From positions 1 through 64,000 of the forward strand of contig CAZKEV010000004.1 in assembly GCA_964551875.1 (NCBI GenBank): a DNA stretch of 64,000 nucleotides, given 5' to 3'. Shown here one piece after another: positions 9,415 to 18,332 of the stretch. A program made the position numbers and the translations under genes. Below the pieces are notes generated by a model that worked only from the letters and a program-made list of their open reading frames with translations, was not told the DNA's origin and made no database searches. Position 1 is the stretch's first letter, and every line of letters starts with the position of its first letter. Origin of the DNA: JACTUA01 sp964551875. GTDB taxonomy: Archaea > Halobacteriota > Methanomicrobia > Methanomicrobiales > JACTUA01.

Positions 9415-11043
9415 ATGGGATCTCCGCGAGGCAAACTCTTTTCCCCCTTCCCGTTGAGAGGCACTGATCAGGAACGTGGTCCCTTGCCCCTCGGCATCAC
9501 CGTGTACGACGGCGCGAACTGCATCGGCGGGAACAAGATCTACCTGGACAACGGGAAGGACGGGATCTTCCTCGACTTCGGCAAGAACTTCGGGAAGTAT
9601 GCGCGGTTCTACGAGGAGTTCCTGAAGAGCCGGACCACCCGAGGGATCCACGACCTCCTCACACTCGGCCTCATCCCGAAACTGAATATCTACCGCCGAG
9701 ATCTCATTCCGCAGGATATCTCCCTCGACGGGTACCCGTCCCTGCCCGTCTCCGCCGTGCTCCTCTCCCACGCCCACTTGGACCACTGCGGGAACATCGG
9801 CCTCCTCGAACAGACCGTTCCCGTATTCTCTACGCCGATGACCGCCGTCATCCTGAAGGGTTACCAGGATGCGGGCAAATCGACGACCGAAGCCGACGTC
9901 GCTTACACCTCGGAGCGGAAACCGAACGCCGACGACCCCCTGTACATCGAATCGGACCGGGGAAAGTGTTACCTGGGGAAGCAGTTCTGCCTCACGTCGG
10001 AGCCTCCGGAGAAGTTCCTGGAGTTCCTCTCCTGGAGGCCCGGGCAGGACGGGAAGAACGCGAAGAAGCTGGAACCGGGCTGCTGCTGCACCATGCATAA
10101 TCACCCTCTCCCCTTCCAAGTCACAGCCTGCGAGGTGGATCATTCCCTGTATGGTGCCTGCGGCTTTCTCATCGAAGGGGAGAGGACCGTCGCTTATACC
10201 GGCGACTTCCGTCTCCATGGCCGGAACGAGGCAAAGACCTGGGAGTTTGTCCGGCGGGCGAAGGGAGCGGATGTGCTCATCACCGAGGGGACCCGGGTAA
10301 AGGATGCCGGCCCGGAGGACGGGAGCAGGGTCACTGAGGAATCTGTGTGCGAGACATGCCGGGGAGCCGTGGAGGAGTCTTCCGACCTGGTGATCGCCGA
10401 CTTCTCTGCCCGGAACTTCGAGAGGCTGGAGGCCTTCCGGGAGATCGCGGCGAAGACCGGCCGGGAGCTCGTGGTGACGGCCCGGGACCTGTACATGCTC
10501 TACGCCCTTTTCACTGTCGATGGAGTGAAGCGGTGGGAGGGGGTCCGGGTCTATGACGAGATCGTCGACCACCGGAAGCGGAAGTGGGAGGCGGAGCTCG
10601 TGATCCCGCTCGCCGGCGAATGGTATGTCACGCACGAGGCCATCCAGAAGGATCCCGGCCGGTTCATCCTCTGCTTCTCCTTCTTTGACATGAACCACCT
10701 CCTGGATATCAAGCCCCCCGGCGGGAGCTACCTCTACTCCTCCTGCGAGCCCTTCAACGAGGAGATGGAGATCGACTTCCGCCGGCTCTGGGAGTGGCTG
10801 AACTTCTTCGGGATCTCACCATGCGGGTTCTCGATGGAGAAGGATGCGGCCGGAGATGTGGTACCTGTCATGGATAAGCACTACCATGCATCGGGACATG
10901 CATCGGGAGCGGACGTGGCCTGGGCGATCGACGAGATCGACCCAGGGGTGATTATCCCGGTGCATACCGAGCATCCGGAGTGGTTCACGGAAAACTTTGA
11001 CGGGGTGCTGGTGCCGACGGAAGGGGTGAGGTATACATTATAA
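9415..11043 (+). CDS. Metallo-beta-lactamase-fold hydrolase, RNase J-like
   Basis: A protein of up to 542 residues with the beginning ITVYDGANCIGGNKIYL typical of this family. The zinc site is HAHLDH (residues 119-124), with further ligands in TGDFRLHG and near HTEHPEWF at the C-terminus; HASGHASG corresponds to the beta-CASP His-rich motif region. RNase J and related beta-CASP enzymes process RNA. The residue pattern fits an uncharacterised archaeal and bacterial branch. The ATG at 9415 has a GGAG unusually far upstream (12 bases); an in-frame TTG at 9484 would remove an atypical N-terminal extension, so the start is uncertain. Confidence 0.8.
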   Translation: MGSPRGKLFSPFPLRGTDQERGPLPLGITVYDGANCIGGNKIYLDNGKDGIFLDFGKNFGKYARFYEEFLKSRTTRGIHDLLTLGLIPKLNIYRRDLIPQDISLDGYPSLPVSAVLLSHAHLDHCGNIGLLEQTVPVFSTPMTAVILKGYQDAGKSTTEADVAYTSERKPNADDPLYIESDRGKCYLGKQFCLTSEPPEKFLEFLSWRPGQDGKNAKKLEPGCCCTMHNHPLPFQVTACEVDHSLYGACGFLIEGERTVAYTGDFRLHGRNEAKTWEFVRRAKGADVLITEGTRVKDAGPEDGSRVTEESVCETCRGAVEESSDLVIADFSARNFERLEAFREIAAKTGRELVVTARDLYMLYALFTVDGVKRWEGVRVYDEIVDHRKRKWEAELVIPLAGEWYVTHEAIQKDPGRFILCFSFFDMNHLLDIKPPGGSYLYSSCEPFNEEMEIDFRRLWEWLNFFGISPCGFSMEKDAAGDVVPVMDKHYHASGHASGADVAWAIDEIDPGVIIPVHTEHPEWFTENFDGVLVPTEGVRYTL

Positions 11044-11096
11044 CGAACCCGGTAAGCGATCACTCTCTTTGAGAATACACAATCCTCGACGAAAAT

Positions 11097-11774
11097 ATGA
11101 ACAACCTCACAAGACAGGCATTCCTCGGGCTCGGGCAGCTCCTTGTCATCCTTGCCTTCTTGCTTTTCTTGCCGGCATGGTCGCTCGCCTACTGGGAAGG
11201 ATGGCTCTTTTTACTGGTATTCTTCCTGTCGGTGCTCGTGATCACGGTCTATTTTTTAAAGAAGGATCCAAAACTCATCGAGAACCGGCTCTGGGCAGGG
11301 CCTGTCGCCGAGAAGGAAAAAAGCCAGAAAATGATCCAGGCGCTTGCCGGCATCTTTTTCGTTCTCGTCTTCATCGTCTCAGGCACCGACCATCGCTTGA
11401 GCTGGTCGAAGGTCCCGCCCCATCTCGTGATCGCCGGGAACATCCTGGTTATCCTGGGACTGTATATCGTGTTTCTCGTTTTCCGGGAGAACAGTTACAC
11501 CTCCGGCGTCATCGAGGTGGGGAAAGATCAGAAGGTGATCTCAACCGGCCCCTATGCGGTTGTCCGTCATCCCATGTACGCGGGAGCCTGCATCATGCTC
11601 CTGGGCGTTCCCCTTGCCCTTGGTTCATGGTGGGCGTTCGTTTTCATCTTCCTCCTCTTTGCCGCGATCGTGTGGAGACTTCTTGATGAGGAGAAATTCC
11701 TCTCGAAAAACCTGCCGGGATATAGAGAATACTGCGAGAATACCCGCTACCGGTTGATTCCGTTTGTCTGGTAG
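11097..11774 (+). CDS. Integral membrane methyltransferase (isoprenylcysteine carboxyl methyltransferase/PEMT-like)
   Basis: A 225-residue multi-pass membrane protein of the ICMT/phospholipid methyltransferase superfamily. About five to six hydrophobic segments are visible. The conserved C-terminal SAM-binding region reads STGPYAVVRHPMYAGACIMLLG, followed by the DEEKFL...LPGYREY...YRLIPFVW tail. Archaeal members are uncharacterised and could methylate membrane lipids or prenylated groups. A 5'-truncated relative of this family survives at 47503-47648. The gene lies 53 bases after the RNase J-like gene and may be cotranscribed. Confidence 0.8.
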   Translation: MNNLTRQAFLGLGQLLVILAFLLFLPAWSLAYWEGWLFLLVFFLSVLVITVYFLKKDPKLIENRLWAGPVAEKEKSQKMIQALAGIFFVLVFIVSGTDHRLSWSKVPPHLVIAGNILVILGLYIVFLVFRENSYTSGVIEVGKDQKVISTGPYAVVRHPMYAGACIMLLGVPLALGSWWAFVFIFLLFAAIVWRLLDEEKFLSKNLPGYREYCENTRYRLIPFVW

Positions 11775-11811
11775 AGATACCGACGGAATAAAAGGACTCT
11801 GCCCCGCCACC

Positions 11812-12186
11812 TCATTCCAGCCTGCCGTAGGGGCCCTTCCAGGCATCCGCGAGCCGGGTAAATGCCGGATATCCCTTTTCCCTTATGAATTCAATCGATT
11901 CCCGGTATTTCCGGTATTTGTACCCTTTTTTCGACTGGAAACCACGAATGATGTCACACCTCACATATTCCGGACAATCGGCGCAGGTTTCCAGCCGTTT
12001 TTCCCCGAAGCAGCACACCTTCATCGCACACTTCGCCTTTGAAATGTCCCGGTCCCCCTCCTCGTATCCCAGTTTACACCCCTTGCAGAGTCCTTCCCTC
12101 AATACGCCGCAGGTTTTGCAATACGCCCCGCAACACCCGATGAACCGGATGAATGATTCCCGGTTCGCCTTCGATGAACCTGCCAT
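11812..12186 (-). CDS. Cysteine-rich DUF3795-like protein
   Basis: A 124-residue protein with eleven or more cysteines arranged as in DUF3795: GCCGAYCKTC, GLCKGCKLGY, KAKCAMKVCC, and CADCPEYVRCD. These probably bind zinc or an iron-sulfur cluster. The start at 12186 is preferred because GGGGAG lies 7 bases upstream; an in-frame ATG at 12201 and a longer open frame to 12378 also exist. An AT-rich stretch at about 12230-12260 is a plausible promoter. Function of the family is unknown. Confidence 0.7.
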   Translation of the reverse strand: MAGSSKANRESFIRFIGCCGAYCKTCGVLREGLCKGCKLGYEEGDRDISKAKCAMKVCCFGEKRLETCADCPEYVRCDIIRGFQSKKGYKYRKYRESIEFIREKGYPAFTRLADAWKGPYGRLE

Positions 12187-12405
12187 ACGATTTCTCCCCA
12201 TGAATGAAGGATCCAGAAGTCGTTGTGCAATTCTTATTAAGCGTATTAAGATAATTATCGAATATCTCTTTTGATGCGAAGGTCTCCGGGTTCTTACGGG
12301 TGGTCCAGAGACCAAGCTCAAATAGGAGAACTGGGGTGGGGAATTGAAACCGGATTTGGCAGGGCCTTTACAAAACACCTGCCACCATTGCTCATCTCCC
12401 CTCTC

Positions 12406-14274
12406 TCAGTAAGGACTCCTGAACCAGGGGGTGAACACATCCCAGATGCGCTTCATATCGCCTGACAGCCCTCCCGCAGCGGACCGCCGCTGGGTTTGCT
12501 GGATATAATTCAGTTCATTTCCTGGGGTTGTATAGACCGTAGTATTTGTATAGAGGAGTCCCGGGGTCTCCTGGAGCCCTTCATAGTCGTAGACCCGGGG
12601 GCCATACTGGTATCCTGCCTGTTCCAGCCACCAGTCAGGATACCCCGGGGTGATCGTGGTTTCATTTGCGAAATCGTTGACCATCTGGTTACTGTACCTG
12701 ACCACGAGGCTGTCGGCAAAATCCCACCAGGTGTTTACTACAGCGATGCTGTTTGCGGTACTGTATTCGGTCAGGTACTGCCGTGCTGCTGTTTCGCCGC
12801 TGCTGGAGAGGAGATTAAGGGTTTTCATCTCGACCACCCCCTGGCGTTCAATTTCCCCTTGTTCGAACTGCTGTTGTTGGGCCTGGATATCCTGGCTCAT
12901 CAGCTGATAATTCATGGTAGCCCAGTTCGTCACAAAGTTAAACGCCCACCATGCCGAATCCCGGTTGAACTGTGACCGGTCCGTGTTATGGAACTGTTCC
13001 GGAACCGATGTCGCCCCGGCATAGAAGGGAATATAGACAGTCTCTGATGGCTGCGCAAATCCGAACCAGACAACACCCCCGACGGGATCCGGCATCCAGC
13101 TCCGGCCCTGGGTGACATAGCTGTATCCGGTGTACATTTCCGAGACGGCCCGTGGCCATGCACCGGGTTTTACCTCCCCGGGAGTCATGAGATCGTGCCT
13201 GTCAAACTCTCCCCGCCAGCGGTACGGGTTCCCGAAGGGGCCGGCGGCCGGGCCGGTGGTCATATCATACACCGTTCCCTCATAGTGATCGCGGAAGAGT
13301 GAAAAGGCAGCCTGGAGACTGATTTTGTTATCGGGTTTTACCGAGAAGGGGTACTCCCGTGAGTAGGTATCGTTCACGAAGGGGCTGAAATGCTGCGAAG
13401 GGGCTATCCGGTTATACAGGCTCCAGACCCGGGCAAGCGAATAGTACGGGTGTGAGTATTCCCCGCGGCTCACGGTTTCCAGCCAGTCGAGGGCACCCTG
13501 GGATGGGTCCCACCAGCCGTTCGCCCGTGCAACGGCGAAGAGATTCTTCGAGTACAGCATATCAGGGTTGTCCGGATCCACGTCCCGTATCCTGAAGTTG
13601 TTTGCGGCCACAAAGACCTCGCCGTCAGGCACCTTCTGTGCGACCCACAGGCCCCCGCTGCCGTCGGGAGTGCCGCCAGCCATCTCGATGACCCATGCCT
13701 CGTTGGGATCAGCGAGGGGGAGGGTTTCACCCATGCCGTAGTAGCCGTATTCATCGATGAGGCTCCCTATCAGCAGCACCGCCTCGCGGGCAGTGGTGGT
13801 TCGTTCGGCAGCGATGTTCGAGAGATCGGTGCTGTAGAGTATCCGCCTGGTTCGATCAAACTCCGGCTGCACCCTCGTGAATGCTGTGCTCTCACCAAAC
13901 ATCAGCTGGTGTTCGTTCATGATGCCATACGCGCTGGTGTAATACCCGTACGTGTGGTTCACCTCGGGGATAACCGCGACCTCGCTGCTCCCTCCCGTCT
14001 TCCCATGGGTTGGCTCCTCGGTTCCCGAGACCGGATTGTACCGCACGACACGCAGGGATCCGGGTGGGTGATCAGCCGCAGGCACGTAGATGAACTGATT
14101 CAGCTCATCCTCAACCTTATTCCCTACCACCCCCGGGCCAAATCCGTCACTCGTATGGCCGACGAACACAGATCCATCTGCTGATGCCCCCTTTGTCACG
14201 ATGAAGGTCGTGCAGCCGAGGACCGGCTGGCACAGCATCAGCAGCACCATACACCACACCACCCATGTTCTCAT
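12406..14274 (-). CDS. Secreted peptidase family C69 (dipeptidase)
   Basis: A 622-residue exported C69 peptidase. The signal peptide (residues 1-20) ends ...CQPVLG, and the next residue, Cys21 in CTTFIVTKGASADGS, is the family's N-terminal nucleophile that becomes free on cleavage. The body carries family segments such as YGYYTSAYGIMNEHQL, EMAGGTPDGSGG and VFVAANNFRIRD. Such enzymes hydrolyse dipeptides or acyl-amide bonds, here outside the membrane. VLGC also matches a lipobox, which would conflict with catalysis if Cys21 were lipidated. The gene is monocistronic and convergent with no close neighbour. Confidence 0.88.
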   Translation of the reverse strand: MRTWVVWCMVLLMLCQPVLGCTTFIVTKGASADGSVFVGHTSDGFGPGVVGNKVEDELNQFIYVPAADHPPGSLRVVRYNPVSGTEEPTHGKTGGSSEVAVIPEVNHTYGYYTSAYGIMNEHQLMFGESTAFTRVQPEFDRTRRILYSTDLSNIAAERTTTAREAVLLIGSLIDEYGYYGMGETLPLADPNEAWVIEMAGGTPDGSGGLWVAQKVPDGEVFVAANNFRIRDVDPDNPDMLYSKNLFAVARANGWWDPSQGALDWLETVSRGEYSHPYYSLARVWSLYNRIAPSQHFSPFVNDTYSREYPFSVKPDNKISLQAAFSLFRDHYEGTVYDMTTGPAAGPFGNPYRWRGEFDRHDLMTPGEVKPGAWPRAVSEMYTGYSYVTQGRSWMPDPVGGVVWFGFAQPSETVYIPFYAGATSVPEQFHNTDRSQFNRDSAWWAFNFVTNWATMNYQLMSQDIQAQQQQFEQGEIERQGVVEMKTLNLLSSSGETAARQYLTEYSTANSIAVVNTWWDFADSLVVRYSNQMVNDFANETTITPGYPDWWLEQAGYQYGPRVYDYEGLQETPGLLYTNTTVYTTPGNELNYIQQTQRRSAAGGLSGDMKRIWDVFTPWFRSPY

Positions 14275-14450
14275 ATGTGGCGGAATAGTGCCACATCGTA
14301 TAAAATGCCATTCATATCCTGGACATGGTCACCCGGTACATCTTCTTCAGCCGAAAACCGGGGACCAGGGGCATCCGGGCTGTTGCCCGCAACAGTTTCG
14401 GTGAACCTGTCGCGGCGAGGCTGCATGGCTGCCGTGAGGTGGCGGAGATC

Positions 14451-14459
14451 TTTATATAT
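14451..14459 (+). promoter_or_regulatory. TATA box for the antitoxin-toxin operon
   Basis: TTTATATAT lies about 21 bases before the ATG at 14480. That spacing would place transcription initiation at or next to the start codon, and there is no good ribosome-binding site, so the transcript is probably leaderless. Confidence 0.55.
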
Positions 14460-14479
14460 CCACACGTGTAGACATATGT

Positions 14480-14713
14480 ATGCACACATCTTCATTGCGG
14501 GTGAGCCCTGATACCAAGAGCCGACTGGACCGGCTGAAGGCACACCCGCGTGAATCCTATGACCGGGTCATCGACCGGCTCATCGATTCCTACCATGACG
14601 AGGAGCCCCTCAGCGATGAGGAGATCGAGGGGATTGAGGAGGCCCTGCGCGAGCTGAAGGAGGGCAGGTTCTACACTCACGAACAGGTGAAGAAGAAACT
14701 CGGGCTTTCCTGA
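14480..14713 (+). CDS. Antitoxin of a RelE-type system (ribbon-helix-helix-like), 77 aa
   Basis: A short acidic protein whose N-terminus (TSSLRVSPDTKSRLDRLKAHPRESYDRVIDRLI) has the beta-strand/helix/helix spacing of archaeal RHH-type antitoxins, followed by an acidic C-terminal helix that would wrap the toxin. It ends one base before the toxin gene. Antitoxins of this group bind DNA and autoregulate the pair. The pairing with a RelE-like gene supports the call more than the sequence alone. Confidence 0.75.
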   Translation: MHTSSLRVSPDTKSRLDRLKAHPRESYDRVIDRLIDSYHDEEPLSDEEIEGIEEALRELKEGRFYTHEQVKKKLGLS

Positions 14714-14714
14714 A

Positions 14715-14978
14715 ATGCCCTTCACCCTCCTTTATGCTCCCCGGGCCCTGAAGGACCTGGAGAAGCTCCCGAAGAGAGCGGCCGAGAGGATCCTCAGCGC
14801 CCTCAAGCGCCTGGCAGAAACGGATGAACCCGAACGTTCGGTGAAGCGCCTCCGGAACTCCCCGCTCTATTCCCTCCGCGTGGGTTCCTATCGTGTTATC
14901 CTCGATATCCGTAGAGAGAAGATTGTCATCTTCGTACTCCGTGCCGGTCCCAGGAAGAGCATATACCATGACCTATAA
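14715..14978 (+). CDS. RelE/ParE family toxin
   Basis: An 87-residue basic protein with the RelE fold pattern: FTLLYAPRALKDLEKLPKRAAERI, then SPLYSLRVGSYRVILDIRREKIVIFVLRAGPRKSIY. Archaeal RelE proteins are ribosome-dependent mRNA endonucleases. The conserved Arg in RVGSYRV and the basic C-terminus are present. It follows the antitoxin with a one-base gap. Its last codons overlap the start of the HAD gene (14968), so the module sits directly against the first copy of the HAD repeat series. Confidence 0.82.
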   Translation: MPFTLLYAPRALKDLEKLPKRAAERILSALKRLAETDEPERSVKRLRNSPLYSLRVGSYRVILDIRREKIVIFVLRAGPRKSIYHDL

Positions 14979-15816
14979 AGAGAATAAGACCCGTTCCCGG
15001 GTAAAAGCCATCATCTTCGACATGGACAACACCCTCTTCGACTTCGTCGCGGCGAAGCAGCATGCCTGCCGGGAGGTTGCGAAGTTCCTCGGGCGGGATG
15101 ACTGGGAGGCGCTCTTCTCCTGCTTCCTCAACTCGCCCCACGGCTTCGAGAGCCACGAGAACATCAAAGACTATTTTGATCTTTGTGGTCTTCTCGAACA
15201 ATGTTCCACCCGGAAGAACCCGGACGCACGCGGTGAAGGGCAGAACAATCTCCCTAGCGGCTGCTCCCGCTCCCGCGAAGAATGTTCCACCCAGCCTTCC
15301 CACCAGGAAGTCCGGTCTGAAGGGTGGACTAATCTCCTCGCCGACCGGTCCCTCTACTGCAACGAGGTCTTCTCCCGCTGCTGCACCATCTACGAGGCCG
15401 AGAAGGTCCGGGTACTTTCGCCCTACCCCGGCGTCCCCGAGACCCTCGCAGAACTCAAGCGGCGGGGCTTTCCCCTGGCCGTCCTCACCGACGCCCACAA
15501 CGGGAACGCCCTCGCCCGGCTCAGGAAGGTTGACCTCGCCCGGTTTTTTGATTTTATTATCTCTTTCGATATGACGGGGTGCAAGAAACCGGCGCCGGAT
15601 GCGTTTTTGCTGGCGCTGAAGAAATTGGGGACTTTGCCGTCGGAGACCTTACTTGTTGGGGATAGCCTCCGAAGGGACATAGCCCCCGCCCAAGCCTTAG
15701 GGATGATTACGGCGTATGCGAAATATGGGGACCGGAATGTCCCCGCAACAACCCCCACACCCTGCAAGCCGGATTATGTGCTCTGCGATATCGGGGAGCT
15801 GGTGGGGTTGTTGTAG
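14968..15816 (+). CDS. HAD-superfamily phosphatase, full-length copy
   Basis: A 282-residue HAD hydrolase with all four motifs: DMDNTLFD (nucleophile Asp18, acid Asp20), the Thr of VLTDAHNG, Lys of CKKPAPDAF and GDSLRRD. It resembles YjjG/pyrimidine nucleotidase-type phosphatases. The cap region contains an unusual insertion of about 55 residues (roughly residues 76-130, with two ECST-like and two TNL-like motifs) encoded by two inverted-repeat cassettes. The ATG at 14968 overlaps the toxin gene by 11 bases. Two 5'-truncated copies of its 3' half lie downstream at 18333 and 21477. Confidence 0.85.
   Translation: MTYKENKTRSRVKAIIFDMDNTLFDFVAAKQHACREVAKFLGRDDWEALFSCFLNSPHGFESHENIKDYFDLCGLLEQCSTRKNPDARGEGQNNLPSGCSRSREECSTQPSHQEVRSEGWTNLLADRSLYCNEVFSRCCTIYEAEKVRVLSPYPGVPETLAELKRRGFPLAVLTDAHNGNALARLRKVDLARFFDFIISFDMTGCKKPAPDAFLLALKKLGTLPSETLLVGDSLRRDIAPAQALGMITAYAKYGDRNVPATTPTPCKPDYVLCDIGELVGLL
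15203..15329 (+). repeat. Two tandem inverted-repeat cassettes inside the HAD cap region
   Basis: GTTCCACCC at 15203-15211 faces GGGCAGAAC at 15238-15246, and GTTCCACCC at 15284-15292 faces GGGTGGACT at 15322-15330. The two cassettes are about 81 bases apart, keep the reading frame and encode similar peptides (EQCST...EGQNNL and EECST...EGWTNL). They look like small in-frame repetitive insertions. Confidence 0.6.
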
Positions 15817-16087
15817 TGTCACATGTTCGGATGGAAAACGCATACGAAGGGGTGATCACGGCCGTACATGCCTTCTCATGGAATAAGCCCCCGGGGGTGG
15901 CAGAGATCGAGGATCAGGCATGGTGGCGGACCTTCTTATTCCCGGTCCTCTGTGCGCTTGTCTTTTCTATCACGAGCACGCTGGCGGATTTTCAGAGGGT
16001 CCACCGTATACTCACATTGATCGGGCATCTCATTACAGAGCTCATCAGGGTGAGCATGTCGATTCAAATTACCGTTATTTTTAAAAA

Positions 16088-16113
16088 CTGGGTAGATTTA
16101 AATACCGACCCAG
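16088..16113 (+). promoter_or_regulatory. TATA-like box inside an inverted repeat upstream of secreted-protein genes
   Basis: CTGGGT (16088-16093) and ACCCAG (16108-16113) form an inverted repeat around ATTTAAAT (16096-16103), a fair archaeal TATA element about 40 bases before the ATG at 16142. A protein bound to the dyad would cover the TATA box. The rest of 15817-16141 holds only a weak 104-codon frame that I do not support as a gene. Confidence 0.45.
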
Positions 16114-16141
16114 AACTATCACAACTATAACTGATCATCGG

Positions 16142-17113
16142 ATGCGGGGTTGGATGAGACAACGTGGAATATTGTTCGTTTTTATCAATGGAATCCTCTT
16201 CTCTCTGATATTGTCGGGACCTGTTACGGGGGCCGGGCCTGCTTCTCCTGGTGTCTTATTGCCGGTCTGTTCAAACCTTCATAACATCACGATCACTCAT
16301 TATGATGAAAATACTCCGTCTGCCGGTTCCGGGGACGGAACGGTTATCCCTGCATGGATCTCCGGAACGTCAGGTTCGTTCCAGCTGGAAGCCAAAAACG
16401 GCATACCCCCGTATCACTGGGCAGTCAAACCGGGATCACAATTGCCGGGACAACAATACGAGATGGGATTTCACCTTTCAGAGAGTGGTGTGATCTCGGG
16501 AACTGCTCCAATGCTATCGCCGTCAGAAACGGTGAGAATCTCTCCGTCATTTACCGTAATGGTATGGGATTCGGATACACCCCCCGCATGCGATGAAGAG
16601 ACGCTCTCGATCACCTTTGAACAACCACCTACCCCCTCACCCACAGGGGCACCGCCATCTCCACCAACAACGGTATCGACGGCAGCAACAATTTCCCCAC
16701 CTGCCCAAAAACCAGCAACACCGGCATTATCTCCAACGCCTCAAACCACGACTATCACAACAACGGTGATAGAGAACCAGTCCTCCGTCACCCCCGGTTT
16801 TTTCGATGGGATAGCATCATTCTTCACGAACCTGTTCTCCGGAATGTTCAGGAACGCGAATGACCCAATCATAGGTACATGGCAGATAATTCCGACGAAT
16901 CTGACAATGCGCTTTGATGCAAATGGCACGGCAATTCTCCAGGATTCAGTGACGGGTTACTCTGCGGTTGGACGGTGGGAGAATATTGCAGAAGACCAGT
17001 ACCGGCTCTATTCCAGTAACGGAACCCAGAGCCCGGTTCTCTTGTATGATCCCATCGGGGACGCGTTGTTTACCGAGGATTTCTCCATGGTATTTATCAA
17101 AGAGGCGAGATGA
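16142..17113 (+). CDS. Secreted protein with Ig-like domain, Thr/Pro-rich linker and lipocalin-like tail
   Basis: A 323-residue exported protein. A signal peptide covers about residues 1-30. Residues about 50-160 show a putative Ig/cadherin-like (He_PIG) pattern: GIPPYHWAVKPGSQLPG, then GVISGTAP. A Pro/Thr/Ser linker follows (about 160-210), then a C-terminal domain with NDPIIGTWQI and MRFDANGTA, resembling small beta-barrel 'cost of fitness' or lipocalin-like domains. The protein is probably displayed outside the cell. It is 3 bases upstream of a cysteine-rich secreted gene, so the two form an operon in the first cassette after the HAD gene. Confidence 0.65.
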   Translation: MRGWMRQRGILFVFINGILFSLILSGPVTGAGPASPGVLLPVCSNLHNITITHYDENTPSAGSGDGTVIPAWISGTSGSFQLEAKNGIPPYHWAVKPGSQLPGQQYEMGFHLSESGVISGTAPMLSPSETVRISPSFTVMVWDSDTPPACDEETLSITFEQPPTPSPTGAPPSPPTTVSTAATISPPAQKPATPALSPTPQTTTITTTVIENQSSVTPGFFDGIASFFTNLFSGMFRNANDPIIGTWQIIPTNLTMRFDANGTAILQDSVTGYSAVGRWENIAEDQYRLYSSNGTQSPVLLYDPIGDALFTEDFSMVFIKEAR

Positions 17114-17116
17114 GCA

Positions 17117-18298
17117 ATGGGGAAAAATAAGGTAACTGTTCCCTGTGCAATTGTCTGCAGACTGGTAATTCTCATGCTCTTAACTGCCTGCGTAGCGTTT
17201 CTGGTTCCTGTGGTACATGCTGAAGAGAACTATAATTCTTTTTTTGAGGGCTGGAAATGGACACAGACCGATGACATGGTTCGTCTCCCCTTCCTTGGCG
17301 ACCTCATCCCCCTTCCTTCCAGTTATGCCGGGAATCCACGAGGTTCCTATGACGGCCCTTGTCCTATTGGTATGAAAGGAGCGCCAGAATTGCGTAACAC
17401 GAGTTTACAATCCGGTGCTTTATGCCGCGGAGCCTGTGGAAGCGATTGTCCGTCAGACCGGTGCAGTAAGGTTCCCAATGTGATCATCGAGATGGATGAC
17501 GGAACCTGCACCTATAGAAATGTAATCGAATGCAAGGCTGCTCAGGGCTGCGTAGACCATGATGCGTGTTATGATTATTGTTCGGAAGCCCTGGCAAATT
17601 CCATGCTATCCTTCCTCACTTCTGAACGTTTTCACGATCTCTGTCAGATCAGGTGCGATTGGAAATGTTTCAGGGCGTACGATCCGGGAACCTGCGTTAA
17701 ATGGGCAGATTTCCCCGGAAAAGTGACAACATTGGGGGGTGGAATAGTAGACTTCATCTTCCCTCCCAGGTACGAGTTCTCTCTTTTTCTCTCTGATCCT
17801 CCTGAATTCATAAAAAGGGAGACCACACCAACGATCACTCAACCCCCGCCAACACTGACTCGACCGACCAGTACAACGGTACCTCCCACGGTGCCGCCGA
17901 CCGGGACCTTCGACGTGAAGATCAACTCTTTGGCTTGTTCCTGGACTGTCAAGACAGGCGACTACGGCGTCAAGAGTGATTGCGTCAGGATAGTTTCCAA
18001 GGGCACAGCGAGAGGGCCTATCGGGGGGAGACTGGAACTTCCTATCCTTGCCTGGTCCACTGACAAGTTCACCTGCGGCGCATGGACCCTCAGGACCGGG
18101 GCGCGTATAGCCGTGGGCAGCACCTGTGTCAGGGAGGCGGGCCAGCCCGAATCAACGACCTGGACGGTGGATACAGAAGGCGATGAGTGTCCCTTGAGGA
18201 ATTATTTCATTACCGAGATAACCCACACGGTGAAGATCTACAACGATGATGAACTGACCCCCCAGAAGGAAGACAGCGAGAGGGCTGTATGCCAGTGA
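17117..18298 (+). CDS. Secreted cysteine-rich protein with phospholipase A2-like motif
   Basis: A 393-residue exported protein. The signal peptide ends near residue 35 (PVVHA-EE). Residues about 95-200 contain CRGACGSDCPSDRC and then GCVDHDACYDYC, which matches the CxxHDxCY active-site motif of secreted phospholipase A2 (catalytic His followed by Asp), with many flanking Cys that could form disulfides. A Thr/Pro-rich linker (about 235-265) leads to a C-terminal domain with six or more Cys. Archaeal membranes are ether-linked and lack the ester bond cut by PLA2, so a target in other organisms is possible. Fold and activity are inference from the motif. Confidence 0.6.
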   Translation: MGKNKVTVPCAIVCRLVILMLLTACVAFLVPVVHAEENYNSFFEGWKWTQTDDMVRLPFLGDLIPLPSSYAGNPRGSYDGPCPIGMKGAPELRNTSLQSGALCRGACGSDCPSDRCSKVPNVIIEMDDGTCTYRNVIECKAAQGCVDHDACYDYCSEALANSMLSFLTSERFHDLCQIRCDWKCFRAYDPGTCVKWADFPGKVTTLGGGIVDFIFPPRYEFSLFLSDPPEFIKRETTPTITQPPPTLTRPTSTTVPPTVPPTGTFDVKINSLACSWTVKTGDYGVKSDCVRIVSKGTARGPIGGRLELPILAWSTDKFTCGAWTLRTGARIAVGSTCVREAGQPESTTWTVDTEGDECPLRNYFITEITHTVKIYNDDELTPQKEDSERAVCQ

Positions 18299-18332
18299 GC
18301 CGTTTGAAAGTTACCTGATTACCAATTCACTG

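Noticed and set aside
15816..16130. 104-codon frame directly after the HAD gene
   Set aside because: No recognisable domain, and its last codons overlap the likely TATA box and inverted repeat of the next gene.
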